Source of the DNA: Struthio camelus
Taxonomy: Eukaryota; Chordata; Aves; Struthioniformes; Struthionidae
Assembly: GCF_040807025.1 (NCBI RefSeq)
Contig: NC_090964.1
Location: 5,890,001-5,954,000, forward strand
Reading direction: 5' to 3'
DNA: 64,000 nucleotides
The notes beneath the pieces are model-generated. The model saw only the letters and a list, made by a program, of their open reading frames with translations, ran no database searches and was not told the origin of the DNA. Of this stretch, positions 33,401-44,723 are shown piece after piece. A program made the translations under genes and the position numbers. Each line of letters begins with the position of its first letter. Within the stretch, counting starts at the first letter, position 1.

Positions 33401-36400
33401 GGTAAGGGCCGCGGGAGCCCTTGGCGGGGATGTGGTGGGGGGTGGATTGCCCTGGGACTCCCAAGAACATCTCCTGGCCTCACCGCTGTGCTTTTATGTG
33501 CTGCCGGATGAGACACTCAAGGAGGAAGGGGCTGGCGCTCCTCCGCACCACCGAGGTGTCGTGGGAGCGCGCCGCTTACCGTATCCCAGCGCGCGCCTAA
33601 AAGAGCTTAAGCGCTAAATATGATACAGCAGGGGACTGTGTACATAATTAAACCTTTAAATTTAGCTTCGAAATGAATGAAAGCGCTGGCCCGCGGCGGG
33701 CCGGCGGCCTCCCGCTGCAGGCTTCCCTCCCGTCGAACCGGCGAGGGCTTCGCTGCGGCCGCAACCGCAGCGCGTGCCCCTTTGAAAGCACATCCCCTGC
33801 AGTGACAACCCAGCCCCGGCGAGAGCGCCGGCCCAGGGCCACCGTTGGCACCGCGGGGACAACATCTTTCTGCTGCCCGAAACATCCCTGCAGAACTCTT
33901 TTGGCTTCAAAACCTGCATATTCTGGCAAAAAAAAAAAAAAAAAAACCATATCCTCGCCCTATTGCTCCCAGCAGCGCCGGCGCAGACGTTGCCCCTCGC
34001 CCGGGGTTGGGACGGGGGCGGCGGGGTGGAAGGAGAGCGTCTCCGGGCCGGTAGCTGTTGGCGTGGGGAAAGATCCCCCCTCCCCAGCCCAGCGCTGTCA
34101 CGCAGAAGCGGCGGCTCGGGGCAGGACGTGAGACGCCGGCGACGGCCGGCCGCGCTGGCGTCGCGGGGGGCTGCTTGCCCGGCTCCCGCCGGCTCGCGGC
34201 AGGAACGGCACTTGGCACCGCCGCTGGGCAAGCGCAGGTTAAAAAGCTCCGCGACACAAAAGCGCCCCGCACTGATTTTAGAAAAGTCAGTGTTTTCCAC
34301 AACATGTTTTGTTCCCTTTGACAACTTGGCATGTTTCGTTGCATTTTTTTTTCTTTTTTTTTCTTTTTTTTTTTTTTGCATTTTAATTTCTATCTATCTT
34401 GTCTTCCAAATAGGAACCATCTCTGCTCCGCACTCTGCTGCCCAGGGCAGATAAACTGGCGCCTTCAACAGGACCGGAGCAGAGGAACAGCTTGCCACCC
34501 AACAGCCACTGACCCCAGGGCCAAACCTGCCTACAGACCCCCCCCCCCCCCGATATAAAAGGCAATCCCAAAACTTGCTCCTGCGCACCTGCACCGTTTC
34601 TTCCGCTTTGCAAGAAAAACCCCGGCTCTAGTCCCGCTGCAACCTCTGCCGGCGAGCTGGGACGGCGGCAACCCCTTCGCCGGGAGGCGCGAACGGCCTC
34701 CAGCACCCAGCCGGCTGCGTGTGCCGCTCGGCCGCCCCGCAGCGGCTTCATCCCCAAATTATTTAGGCACCGGTTCAAGGCAATAAACAGCAGAAGCGGC
34801 CAACCTCTGCGCGGGGCCGGGGGCGGGGGGGGGTCTGCCTCGAAGCAACAGCCCGGGGGCGGGGGGGGGATGTGCCAGGAGGCTGCTTCTAGCCGAAAAT
34901 AACTTTTCATTTGCACTTAACCAGCTGCAGGCAGAGCTGCGGCTGGGCCCCGGGCCCGGGCGGCCAGGCGTCGGAAAGCAGCCGCCAGGAATTTGAGCAG
35001 GAACCGCGGCCAGGAGCCGAGCCGGGGGAGGCTCGGCACGGCTCGCTTTGCCACCGAGGCCATCGCTGCAAGAGTGATTATTTTTTCCCCCCCCCATATA
35101 ACAGCATTTTTTTTTTCTCTTTCCTCGTCCTACTCAGGAACCAGATCTGGTCGAGGGCAGAAAAATTTGCGCTGGGTCGCGGCAAGGTGTAAACTGCAGA
35201 CGACCTGTTGGGCCGTTGTCCCCCTCCAGGGGCCTGGCCCCAGCCCTGAGCTGCCGTCTGCCGGAAGAGATGTACCCAAAAATAAAAAGGGGATACAAAA
35301 AAGGGTTTTCACCCAAAACGGCAGCAAAAGAAAGTCTGCAGGAGGCCCTGGAAACATCCGGGCGTTTCGGGTCGTCTGCCCGCGCCGGGGGCTGGAAGCA
35401 GGGAGGCCGCGTGGGCAGGAGCCTCCGCTTTAATCTGGGACGAAACCGGGGAAAGCGGGTTGGGGGGCAAAAGTAGCCCCGGGGGGGAGAGACACCCCCG
35501 AGGAGGGCACGGACCCGTGAGGCTCCTGCAGCCGCCTTTGGTCCCCAAAGCCAAAACCAGCCCAAAAAAGGGAGAGTCCTGTCCTTTACGGCTTCAGAGC
35601 TAAGGAAAAGGGGCCGGCTGGCCGCGCCGGGCGGTTCGGGGGCCGCTGCGTTATTTAGGCGGCGCGCTCGCCGCTATCAATCTCCTGGGCCGGGCAGCTA
35701 GCGCGCCTCTCTGCATTAACGGGGCAGGTCGGAGCCCAGGGCTCGCGCCGCTCCCCAGACCCAGGGCTCGAGCTGGCACTGGGTTACTTGCTTTTTTAGT
35801 CTGAGGCTCTCGTAGATGACCTAGGGTTGGGGGTACGGGCTGTAGGGCCTCGCAAGACCCCCCCCCCCCGATCCATCAGCCTCGTGCAAACAGCCGTGTG
35901 CGCTCCGCGTCGGTGCCTGCTGCTCCCGGTGCCGGAGAGGCGCTCGGTAGGATGCTTACGGCTTACGAAACTGTGCCCCCCCCCCCCCCCAATTCCGCTT
36001 GTCCTCCAAAGAGCTTAAGCTTTAGTCACTCGAACAAAGCCGGCCCCGTGCTGCCAGAACAGCCTGTCTTCCCCCGGCGGTCGGTACGCTTGGCCCACAC
36101 CGCTGCCTCTGATCAAGTGCTGTCAGCTCGGTAAATGTGCCTTGTACTCATCAGCGTAAGTGAGAGGCAGGCAGCCCTGGGGGAGCCGAGGCAGCGGGCG
36201 CCGGCAAAGGGAGCCGCGCGGGCGTTTCTCTGCCAGGTCGTCCGGGAAAAAGCGGGTATAGAGCTGCCGTTTCCCAGCTCGGGGGTTTTCGGAGGTGGCG
36301 AAGGAGCTGCCTGGAGCGGTGCAGCGTCAGGGCTCCTCCCGGCCAAGGAGGCGAGGGCGGAAGGGAGATGCTGCCGGCGCCCTGCGGGATATTCGGCTTT

Positions 36401-36731
36401 TCCCAGGGCGCTCGGCGAGGGCGCGAGCCCCTGCCGCCCTCCCCGCTGCTGCAGGCCGCCTCTGCCCGGGCTGAGGTTGCCCGTGGCCAGCTGCATCTCT
36501 CTCCCCTCTGTAAGTGGCCTGGGGCCGAGGTGCCTTAAATACCGCCTGGGGCTGGAGTGGGACCCGGAGGGCCGGGGCTGCCCGCGACGGATGCTCCTCC
36601 GGCGGCTCTGGCCGCAGCCCGGGGGAGGCCGGAGCTCTCGAGCACAGGCAGCTGCGGGGTTTTATTTAGCTCTTAATTAAAACGGATGAGGAAAGGGCTA
36701 CTCAAAGCGAAGGGTCTCGCAGCGGTCGGCG

Positions 36732-36823
36732 GGTGGCGCCAGCCTTGCCCCGGTGCAGCCGGGCGCCGCTGCAGCTCCGCTCGCCGGAGCCCCGAGGTCG
36801 CCGGTTCGATCCCCGCCGCTACC
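36732..36823 (+). other. tRNA-like element with B box
   Basis: The B-box GGTTCGATCCC is exact at 36,803-36,813. It sits in a T-arm with four of five stem pairs (GCCGG/CCCGC), followed at the correct distance by CGCTACC (36,817-36,823). That segment can pair over all seven positions, with one G-U, with GGTGGCG at 36,732-36,738. The 92-base span would suit a tRNA with a long variable arm, but I find no consensus A box or credible D and anticodon arms. It may be a tRNA pseudogene, a SINE head or chance in G+C-rich DNA. Confidence 0.25.
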
Positions 36824-37740
36824 GAGCGGCTCGCAGCGATCCCCCCCCGCCGGGCCCTGAGGGCGGCTCTGACCCCAGCGAAACAGAGTGACCTGCCAGA
36901 AAGGGGGGGGGGGAACAAACAACCCCCGCCTGCTCTGGCCTCTGCAACGGGAGGAACAGCCTAAAAATATCCTGCGCTGGAGCTCGCCGTCTGTCCAACG
37001 GGAACTTTCTCCTCCAGCCTTGGCTGGTGCTTTCCAAAGCCGCTCGGTGGGGACGGCTCCTCCTCAGGCTGCTTGGGGCTCTTCCTATTTATTTTTTCCC
37101 CCTCTTCCCCCATCCTTTTTGATGCCGGTTTGGGGAGGAGTGGCGGCGGCTGCGGGGCCGGGAGCGGGCGCCCGCGCGAGCTCCAGCTCCGGGCTTGTTT
37201 TACCGCAGCCGGCCAGACGCAATTCCGGATTTCAGTGCATCTGCTCAACCTTCCCCGTTTCTGATCCCGCCCGGTGAAGGAAGGAGGTTTTTCTTTTCTT
37301 TAAAACCCGCGTGTCCGCGGGGTATCAGCAGAGCCCCTTCGCAGAGCTGCTCTTAGGCAGAGGATGGGCAAAGGCTGTCGGATGAGCTCGGCCAAGAGGC
37401 TCTTGCTGATGCGGGACTGGCAGCCAGAGGGGTGGATTCCTGCACCTGCAGAAAGGAGGAGGGAAGGGAAAGGATGAAAGGAGAAGAACAGAGGGGCAAA
37501 CCTCCTCTTGCAAAAAAAAAAAAAAAAAAAAAACATTGCAAAGAGCAAAGAGCGCTTGATTTTTGGCTTGCAAATCCTTCAGCTTTGCTCCTTCCCTCTG
37601 GTCCGAGCTGCAGGTCCCGTCGTTGCTGTTCTGGTCTCCTGGGGGGCCGAGAGCGTTTGCACGGCGTCACGGGGGCCCTGCGTGTGCTGAACCTGCCTGG
37701 GGCTCTGCCCCTCGTTAGGCTTAATGATGCCGTGCAAGGA

Positions 37741-37775
37741 GCACGCATGCGTGCATGTGTGCGTGCGTGTGCATG
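37741..37775. repeat. Alternating purine-pyrimidine tract (GCGTGCAT type)
   Basis: Thirty-five bases strictly alternate purine and pyrimidine (GCACGCATGCGTGCATG and on), a composition that favours left-handed Z-DNA under supercoiling. Confidence 0.7.
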
Positions 37776-38796
37776 GCAGCTGGGTGGGTTAATTCGGGCA
37801 TTGCTTCACTTCATTGCAAATAGCCCCCCGGGCCGTTGCACAGCCGCCCTCCCGCGCGATTGCTTCGGCCAGGCCGCTTTGCAACGCGCCCCGGTGCAGC
37901 GCGTTCCCCCACGGCAGCTCCCGCGAACAAGCAGCTGGGCCTTCAGCACCGCTCCCTGGGCCGCAGTTATTGCAAGCGCCTTTTGGCGTGCTGGAGTGCA
38001 TCGTGACTCTGATAGGGTTGGACGCAGGCAGGAGCCTGGGGCAGCCCGGGACCTGGCCGTGCACAGGCGCTAGCTCAGCCAACTAACGCGCTTTTCAGCT
38101 TTGCCTCGCTGTACCGAGTAGCTCAAGCTCTTGACATATTACTATTACGGAAGAGCCCGCTCCAGCGGTGGCCGTTACCCAACTATTCGTGGCCAGCTTT
38201 TATGGGTCCTTTTTAAGGTTGCTTGCAGTATGTTAGCATTTACTACTTGGCCGGGCTTGGAAGGCGTAGGTGTTGCACCGTAGGCGAGCGGTGCAGCGGG
38301 GCCAAGCGCGCGATGGCGGCGAGACCCAGCGACGGGTCGCGGGAGCGATTTGACTTAATGCCGCGTTGGGTGGCGCAGCTGGGCAAACAGAGCCGACCGG
38401 CTTTTGCTCCCCTTGGGGTCCCTGTCCGCGCGCCCAGCCGGCTTTCGGGTCCCTCCGTCCCTCGCGCCTGAAGCCGCTGCAGCGCCGGTGCAGAAGCAGG
38501 GCGAGCGGCTCTCCCACGCGCTGGTGAAACCGCGTTCCCGTGGGCTTTGGCAGCAGTTGCTGAGCAGAAAGCGTCACCTGAGCTCACCCCTGACATTAAA
38601 TAGCTCAACGCAGGCTTATTCACTAGTTGTCAAATATAACAACTCGGCCCCGAAGCTTCAGTGAACGACGCACTGCTGCTTTCGCGGAGGCTTTTCCCCA
38701 GGTTCCCTGCTGGTCCGTGCACCCGGCTCGGGTGCTCCGGGGGTGGCGCGGGCCGAGAAAGGTTTGGGAGACGGGGGCGACGGTTTTGTTTGAAAA

Positions 38797-38802
38797 TTTA
38801 TT
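38797..38802 (-). terminator. EPB41: AATAAA polyadenylation signal, EPB41
   Basis: On the minus strand CCAATAAATTTTC is the most distal canonical hexamer before sequence composition changes to the CpG-rich intergenic block. The minus-strand sequence beyond it (CAAACAAAACCGTCGCCCCCG) marks the probable end of EPB41. Proximal alternatives on the same strand are at 39,161-39,166 and 40,794-40,799. Confidence 0.6.
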
Positions 38803-39052
38803 GGAAAAAAAAAAAAGCAATACAAGAAGCAATACTGAACACTTACGTCTGTCTAAATGCTACAGCAACTTTCCCTTTGATTTACTATGGAAGTCCAAAA
38901 TAACAGCTCCTGTCCCTTACTAGTCGGTCTATAAAGATCTGCCAATTTTTTAAAAAGTTCCTATTTTTATAAAGAGTGTATGTAAACAGCTAGCCTAGAC
39001 AATTCACAATTGCCTTAAAAAGATTTTACAAAGCTCCTTCATAGTCTCAACT

Positions 39053-39055
<3 letters not shown>

Positions 39056-39083
<28 letters not shown>
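39056..39083 (-). repeat. 28-base homopolymer (A in the EPB41 transcript)
   Basis: Twenty-eight consecutive T on the + strand, within the EPB41 3' UTR. In RNA this internal poly-A can prime oligo-dT and mimic a poly-A tail, so an apparent 3' end here in cDNA data should be distrusted. Confidence 0.9.
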
Positions 39084-39087
<4 letters not shown>

Positions 39088-42000
39088 GTTTAATCTCTAA
39101 GGTTGGGGACGCTACCATCTCTTAAGGTCATTGTACAATTAGGAAATCAGCAAACCACGGTTTATTAAAACCAGAAATCAGCCAGTCCTTTGATGAAATC
39201 AGCCGTGCTGTTCAGAGATTGCTGTTTGGCAACCGGCGCTGCCGTTCCGCTTCAATGGATGAGACCAGGTCACGAGCTCCTTGCCTTCCTTTCTATAAAA
39301 AACATTCGTTCATATATAAATAGCTTCCATATAATGTGTATTATACAATCAAGACAGTCTGTAGGTGAATTTGTGGACTGGGGAGAGCTGGGAACATTCA
39401 TATAAATAGACCTTATATCGCTGTTTTGTCTCCAGAAATAGGTAACGCGCTAAGAGCCGGGTTTGTTAAGCCCCGCGGCAGAGGAGGGGCGCAGGCGGTC
39501 CCACCGCGGCGGCGCTGGGTGAAGATGCAAGAAGCTACTTATGTTTTTTGGCGCTGGTGCTGCAGAGAGCTCCTGTATCTTCTTCCCAGGCTGCCGCTGC
39601 TTTTTCTCCGGCTCCACGTACACGGCCTCATCCGCTAGAGAGGCTCAGGAGGGCTGGAAATCCCCCGTGGGGTCAGGCAACAGGGTGGCGAAGAGTCACA
39701 GCGATGGGGAGGAGGTGCCTCGGGGAGCAACTCTGCTCCGAGTGGTTTGAAAAAAAAGCAAGAACTTAAACGTAACCAAGGGGAAGCGTGTGAATGAACG
39801 ACCTGGAGACAGCCACCTAAAATCCAGCCAAAAAATATATACATATAGGTAAGGGTTATTTTTTTCCATGGCCCCTTAGGAAGGGGGGGATCCCGCAGTC
39901 CTTTTGGAAAGGAACCACCTCTCACGCCAACAGGTTTCCGAGCCCTAGGAAGTTTATGCATCCGTTACTCGGGACGTTTGGCTCTTTTCAACACGGTCAG
40001 TCCACGCGCTACCTCGACACAGAGGACCACGCTACAGCCTTGCGCCGTGTTCACCTGAGTCTCGTGACTGCCAAGTGCCTTTAAGTGCTACGGAGAAACC
40101 TAATTTATCACACTGGTTTTCTCTGGTAAATCTAAGAAATCTCTGCGTGCTCATTTTCGGATGATTTACCTGCTACAGGGAGAGAACACAAGGAAGGACC
40201 AAGTAGCAAAAACTGAAATTCCCAGATACGGGACATCACCGGACAGATGCTCAGCATGACGGTCGGTTAAGGCAAGCGTTACCCAATGAGGACAGAGAGC
40301 AGAGTCACCCACCCATTAAAGGATCTGCCTTGCAGCCAAAGGAAGGAAAGGGCTGTTCAGACATAAAATAGGAAGACTTCATCTCTACGCTAAAGTCGTG
40401 GAGCAGAGGACTCCCCAAACCCGCAAAGCGGGATGCCAAGAACCAGCCCAAGACCCCGCAGGTGCACGCAAGAGGGCCTGCCACCCGCCTGCAGCGCCTC
40501 CAGGAGAGACCAGCCCCCGGAGCAGCCTGGCGAGGAGCCGCCCATGCCGGAGAGCTGGGCTGAGCCTCACTAGGCTCTGGGAAAAGCAAAACTCCAGCAG
40601 CTCCAGCGTTTTCAGCATCGTCTCCAAACAATACTGACAGCTTAATTAAAATTGCACCTGAATCTGAGAAGCTACACTAGCCCTAGTGTAGGTCAAAGAC
40701 TACTCTCAGCTAAATGGCAAGTCATTGCAGCCTGAGCTAAACCCAGTGACCTCTGAAACACACTATTCAAACCTAAAATAGCAGAAAACTTCTTTTATTG
40801 CCATGTGCTTCCCACCCTCGATGGAAGGGTGGCAGCAGAGCACTCCATGCCCTCAGCTACCTCTGTGCCACGCCATATACAAAATCACAACCTCAAAGTC
40901 CTACTAAAGTGTTCACAAGTGTCTGGGCAGAGTCTTAACACAGCTTTTTCTTAAAAAAACAAACAAACAAAAAAACCCAAAAAAACCCCTACCAACCTGC
41001 TGGAAGGAGAAACCAGGGCATGATCAGAACATTTCCATGAAACTCAAAAAGCAGCCGGGGGAGCTCAGGCCCCGCCGCCGTGAAGGACGTGCACCCAAGC
41101 CTCCGTACAGACGGGGAAAACGGGAGAGTTTTATGGTCATCTCCGCCTAGCCGAAGATGCCTCTTAAAGTACACTTGAGAGGTGACTGCAAGAGGAGGCC
41201 GTAAACTCGTGCAACTGCGGTGACTGGAGTGTCTACAAACAAACTGTACATTATGTGCTTCTTTAAAAAGACATTTTTGATGTGGTCTGTAAGCCAAGCC
41301 AGAAGATGCAGCCACTCTTAGCCCTGGTACTTCATTCCAGCGTGGTGGCCACAAAGCCAAAGCACAGACCCTTGAGCCAGCGCGGGAGAGGGGGTGGCAG
41401 CACGTTCCTCGTGCGCAGTGATGCTCCGCAGATGGCTTGGCTTTATCACAACGAGCAAAACCAAGACACCTCCTACGGTGTCTTGTCCAGCCTCTCCAAA
41501 TACAGCTTCCAGGTCTAAGGATTGTCTAAAGGATTTTAAACTAAATGATAGCAGAATATAACATCTTTGTCCTGATATGTGGGTAATGTATTCAGCACTG
41601 GGAGGGGAAAAAAAAAAAAACCAAACAAACGTGACTTAAAAAAAAAAAACAACCTTCTTTAAAAATCAAGAACACAAACAAGTGGAAAACTATGACACTG
41701 GAAAAGAAAATAATCAGTTACTGTGAATGCTGCATAAGCCTACCTTAATAGCATTCAGAGTCAACACATCTTAAACACACGCTTCTAAGGGCTTTTTAAT
41801 TTAATGGCGTCTAGAAAACACAAACAGGTAAGGTAGCACTAGGCAGAGCTACACAGGAGAAAGGCGAAGGGCCTACCACCGTCCTCCGAAAGCTCTACGA
41901 TTCACAGTATCGGCTACTTGAAGCAACTCTCGGGATTCCTTAAACCTAGCCAACTATTAACATGTGGGTACACGCTTACACCCCGCAACCCGACTGCGTT

Positions 42001-43090
42001 CCAACAGCGCCGGTCGGAAAGCCACAAAGGCGAGGAGACTCAGCCTAAAGGCAGCAGCTCTGCTCTGTACGCCCAGGTATCGCGGCTGGAGACGCCAGCG
42101 CCCTAGAGCTGAAAATCAAGGGGCGACATGAAAGGCTGCACAAGCTGAAGTCCGACTTTTGAAAACTGTCTCTTGTGGCAGAAGGACCCAGCGGTAGCTT
42201 TTTGGGTACAAAGTCTGCTCTCAGAGGATGCACTAATGTGACTTATCTCCATTACGCCTGACAAGGCTGAGGGGGAAAAGACTTATTAAAAAAAAAAAAA
42301 AACACCAAAAAAACCACCCAACCCTTTGAGCCCTTCAAGTTGTGGTTGGGCCTGTATCTGAAGAGGCTATGCGTGAGAGGGAATGCAAAATTGAAAACCT
42401 GTAAAAAATGTTCAGTACAGTTAGAAATATGGCATACTGTTTGTCACAATATAAAAAAAACAACAAAAAAACCCACTATATCCAATAGGATCCATTGGAT
42501 TCTGGAAAAATCCCAAGTAAAACGTCAAAGCGCAACTCCTAATAAATGATATGAATGTTCAGTTTCTGAGTGTAAGTCTGGTAAATCTGAGGTCTTTGTG
42601 CTCCAGGTAGTTTCTTTGTAGTTTTGCTGGGTTTCTTTTCCCCTGTGCTCTGTCTGGCAGGAACACTCCCTAGAAAGAGAGAAATAGGGTAAGTTATAAA
42701 CACTAACTTTCAGTGAAGGAGAGGAACTTGCTTCCCTTATCCTTGAAGTCATCTGCGAAGTGAAGAGAAAAGACGAGCTATCGTCAATGGCATCTATGAA
42801 CCGGGGCTCAGCGCTACGGCCAGGCGTCTGCCGCCAACAACGCCCTCTTCTTTTCCCTAAAGGGCCAATTCCCAGCCTCAGATTCAAGAGCTGCAAGTCC
42901 TCAAACCCCGAGGACAAGTGTCATGTTTAATTAGGTATGGGAGCCTCTTTAATTAACGTGGCACTAAGCCACACATTGGCTTTTTCGTCGGGCCGGTATC
43001 CGTTAAGTAACCTTGCCTGCACGGAGAGGCGAGTCACCTGCCCCGGTGGGAAGCCAGGGCTCGTCGTCCGCGTGCCCTCTCCCTACTTAC

Positions 43091-43198
43091 GTGGCCTTGC
43101 TACTCTTCGGCAATCTCCGTCTCCTGGTGCACGACCACTTTGGTCACCGACATGTCCGGGTGCTGTTCTTTTGCTGCTTTTATGGCTTGTGCTAGAAC
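43091..43198 (-). CDS. EPB41: Protein 4.1R last coding exon
   Basis: The acceptor CTCTTCCAG precedes 43,198. The exon encodes 32 residues in phase 0 beginning VLAQAIKAAKEQHPDMSV and ending HQETEIAEE, with stop TAG at 43,100-43,102. This is the extreme C-terminus of the protein 4.1 C-terminal domain, which binds partners such as NuMA and FKBP13 in the family literature. Nine untranslated bases follow the stop, then a consensus donor (GGCCAC, then GTAAGTAGGG). The 3' UTR is therefore split by an intron; since the stop lies only nine bases from that junction it should not trigger nonsense-mediated decay. Confidence 0.97.
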
Positions 43199-44642
43199 CT
43201 GGAAGAGACCACGTTTCAGTAGACGCGCCGCAGCTTGCGCGCCAGCAAGGATCTTCGCGGCAACCAAAGACTACTTTTGTCTCAGGGGAGAGAAAAAGAA
43301 AAATGAATAGGCTACCGTTGCTCAGTTTGGACGGAAACCTAGTTTTCTACTTAAGCAGGAAGGCCGCATATACTTCACTTCTTCCTAGGAGTAAAAGGCA
43401 TGGCAGGAAGAAATTCTGCACATTATACTGGTGGAGAGTTTATAGGCCCTGAAGACTCTTGGTCCCAGGGGGAACATGAAGCGAAGTGGAAACTGCTGAA
43501 CCAAACGATTTGATAATTTTGGATCCGTGCACAATGACACCAGGTGAATTAAAGCCTGGCTGTAAGGCTCAAGCAGAGGAAACGTGCAATCTGGCTGCTT
43601 GTGGGGAGCCCCAGGCAAGCAGTGGGCCAAGTGCAACCGCAGCACATGCTGGGTACTGGGGAGACAGTGACTTTCAGTGGCATTAAATTATTTCTGAAAG
43701 GAAAGCTGGGTTTCTGGGAATACATCACATCTCCCAGCTGGCCCATACTATAAGATGGATGAGAGCAATTAAGCTTACATAGCATCAGCAAACCCTGTTT
43801 ATCATTCCAGCAAGTGTGACAAGCACATTTCAAACGTGTTCTCGGATATTTTCCATCAGAATTAATAAACTAGTTCTTCTCTTACAAGTAAACTCCAGGC
43901 CCATGATACTTGCAACTAAAATTAAATTGGAAGTATGATTCTCCAGTGACAAAATCATCATTTCCAACACACAAGCTGGAGGCCAGAGAGGCTGACTCAT
44001 CAGAACGGCTTTCGTACAAAGACTGTGAGGCTTACTGCAGGCATTTCCTTTCCAGTGGTAAACATTGGTGGTGCTGAGTGCTAGGAAATGATTTCTGGCA
44101 TTATATTGCAGCAATACAGCTTCAAAGTTAACTGCAGGTCATCCAGACATCAGTGTCTGGATACTTTTATATCACATTTTTGTAGATTAAAAAAAAAAAA
44201 AAATTGGATTTGTCCAAACCAATTCCGGAATCCAAACTTTGTTGCTAATACCAGTGTCAGAAGAGAATTAAGCTACCCTGGCCCAGCTATACAATGTGCA
44301 CACTGTGCAAAAGGCATTTATTACTGAAATCCATTAGGTACATACACAGTGAAAAGTCAGAGAGAATTAATAAGATGTAACCACCCCTTCCCTTGGGGTG
44401 GTTACACTGGTTCTCTGCCACTTCTTTTAGACATAAACCTAAAATGAGGCTGACTACCATCTGCAGATGGAATATTAAAAGTGAATAAAATCACATCTTC
44501 CATAAAGGCATGACGTTTTACTTCTAGCCCAACAGAACTTCCCTAAGTTGTTTTCCGATTAAATCTTCGGAGAGGCAGGCTGACTGTCCAGTTCGTTGTG
44601 CCAGCTCTGAAGAGCTCTTTTGGACAGTACCCAAACCCCTAC
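43199..44642 (-). other. EPB41: EPB41 intron
   Basis: Intron between the 27-residue exon and the last coding exon. It contains a perfect 12-bp hairpin at 44,376-44,406 and a poly-A (+ strand) run at 44,189-44,203. No additional exon was recognised. Confidence 0.85.
44376..44406. repeat. Perfect inverted repeat, 12-bp arms, 7-base loop
   Basis: The arm TGTAACCACCCC, loop TTCCCTT and arm GGGGTGGTTACA are fully complementary. In RNA of either strand this makes a stable stem. It lies 237 bases downstream of the donor of the 27-residue EPB41 exon. It is short for a microRNA precursor. Confidence 0.9.
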
Positions 44643-44723
44643 CTGGTCGTGGTCTACATCTGCATCTCCCGTGATGACAATCCTCTTTTCAATCCGTGTC
44701 TCTGATATGCCACCTTTTACAGT
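44643..44723 (-). CDS. EPB41: Protein 4.1R C-terminal domain exon (27 residues)
   Basis: Exactly 81 bases, phase 0 at both ends, between an acceptor (TTGTACTAG) and a donor (GACCAG, then GTAGGGG). It encodes [19 protein letters not shown] then DADVDHDQ. This is the conserved central part of the 4.1 C-terminal domain and aligns residue for residue with human 4.1R as I know it, with V for I before DHDQ. Confidence 0.97.

Larger units (their letters stand above)
33400..38760. other. GC- and CpG-rich gene-free block
   Basis: About 5.4 kb between the two convergent genes is unusually rich in G+C and CpG, with repeated homopolymers (A at 33,930-33,946; C at 34,538-34,551; G and C runs near 34,813-34,869, 35,984 and 36,904) and AT-rich islets at 33,600-33,670 and 36,660-36,680. 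A TATAAAA box occurs at 34,554-34,560. Open frames on all six strands and phases are proline/arginine-rich and unlike known proteins. The block may hold promoter activity for a non-coding transcript, but no splice or protein evidence supports a gene. Confidence 0.45.
38780..42669 (-). other. EPB41: EPB41 terminal 3' UTR exon
   Basis: The exon starts after a strong acceptor, read on the minus strand as CCCTATTTCTCTCTTTCTAG then GGAGTGTTCC, and runs about 3.9 kb to the distal AATAAA at 38,797-38,802. It contains no coding sequence. It carries a 28-base poly-T on the + strand (39,056-39,083; poly-A in the transcript), a poly-A stretch at about 42,288-42,302 and AT-rich segments near 38,930-39,420. 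Two further AATAAA hexamers (40,794-40,799 and 39,161-39,166) offer shorter UTRs. The acceptor placement is inferred from splice consensus, and it agrees with the donor that follows the stop codon in the preceding exon. Confidence 0.65.
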
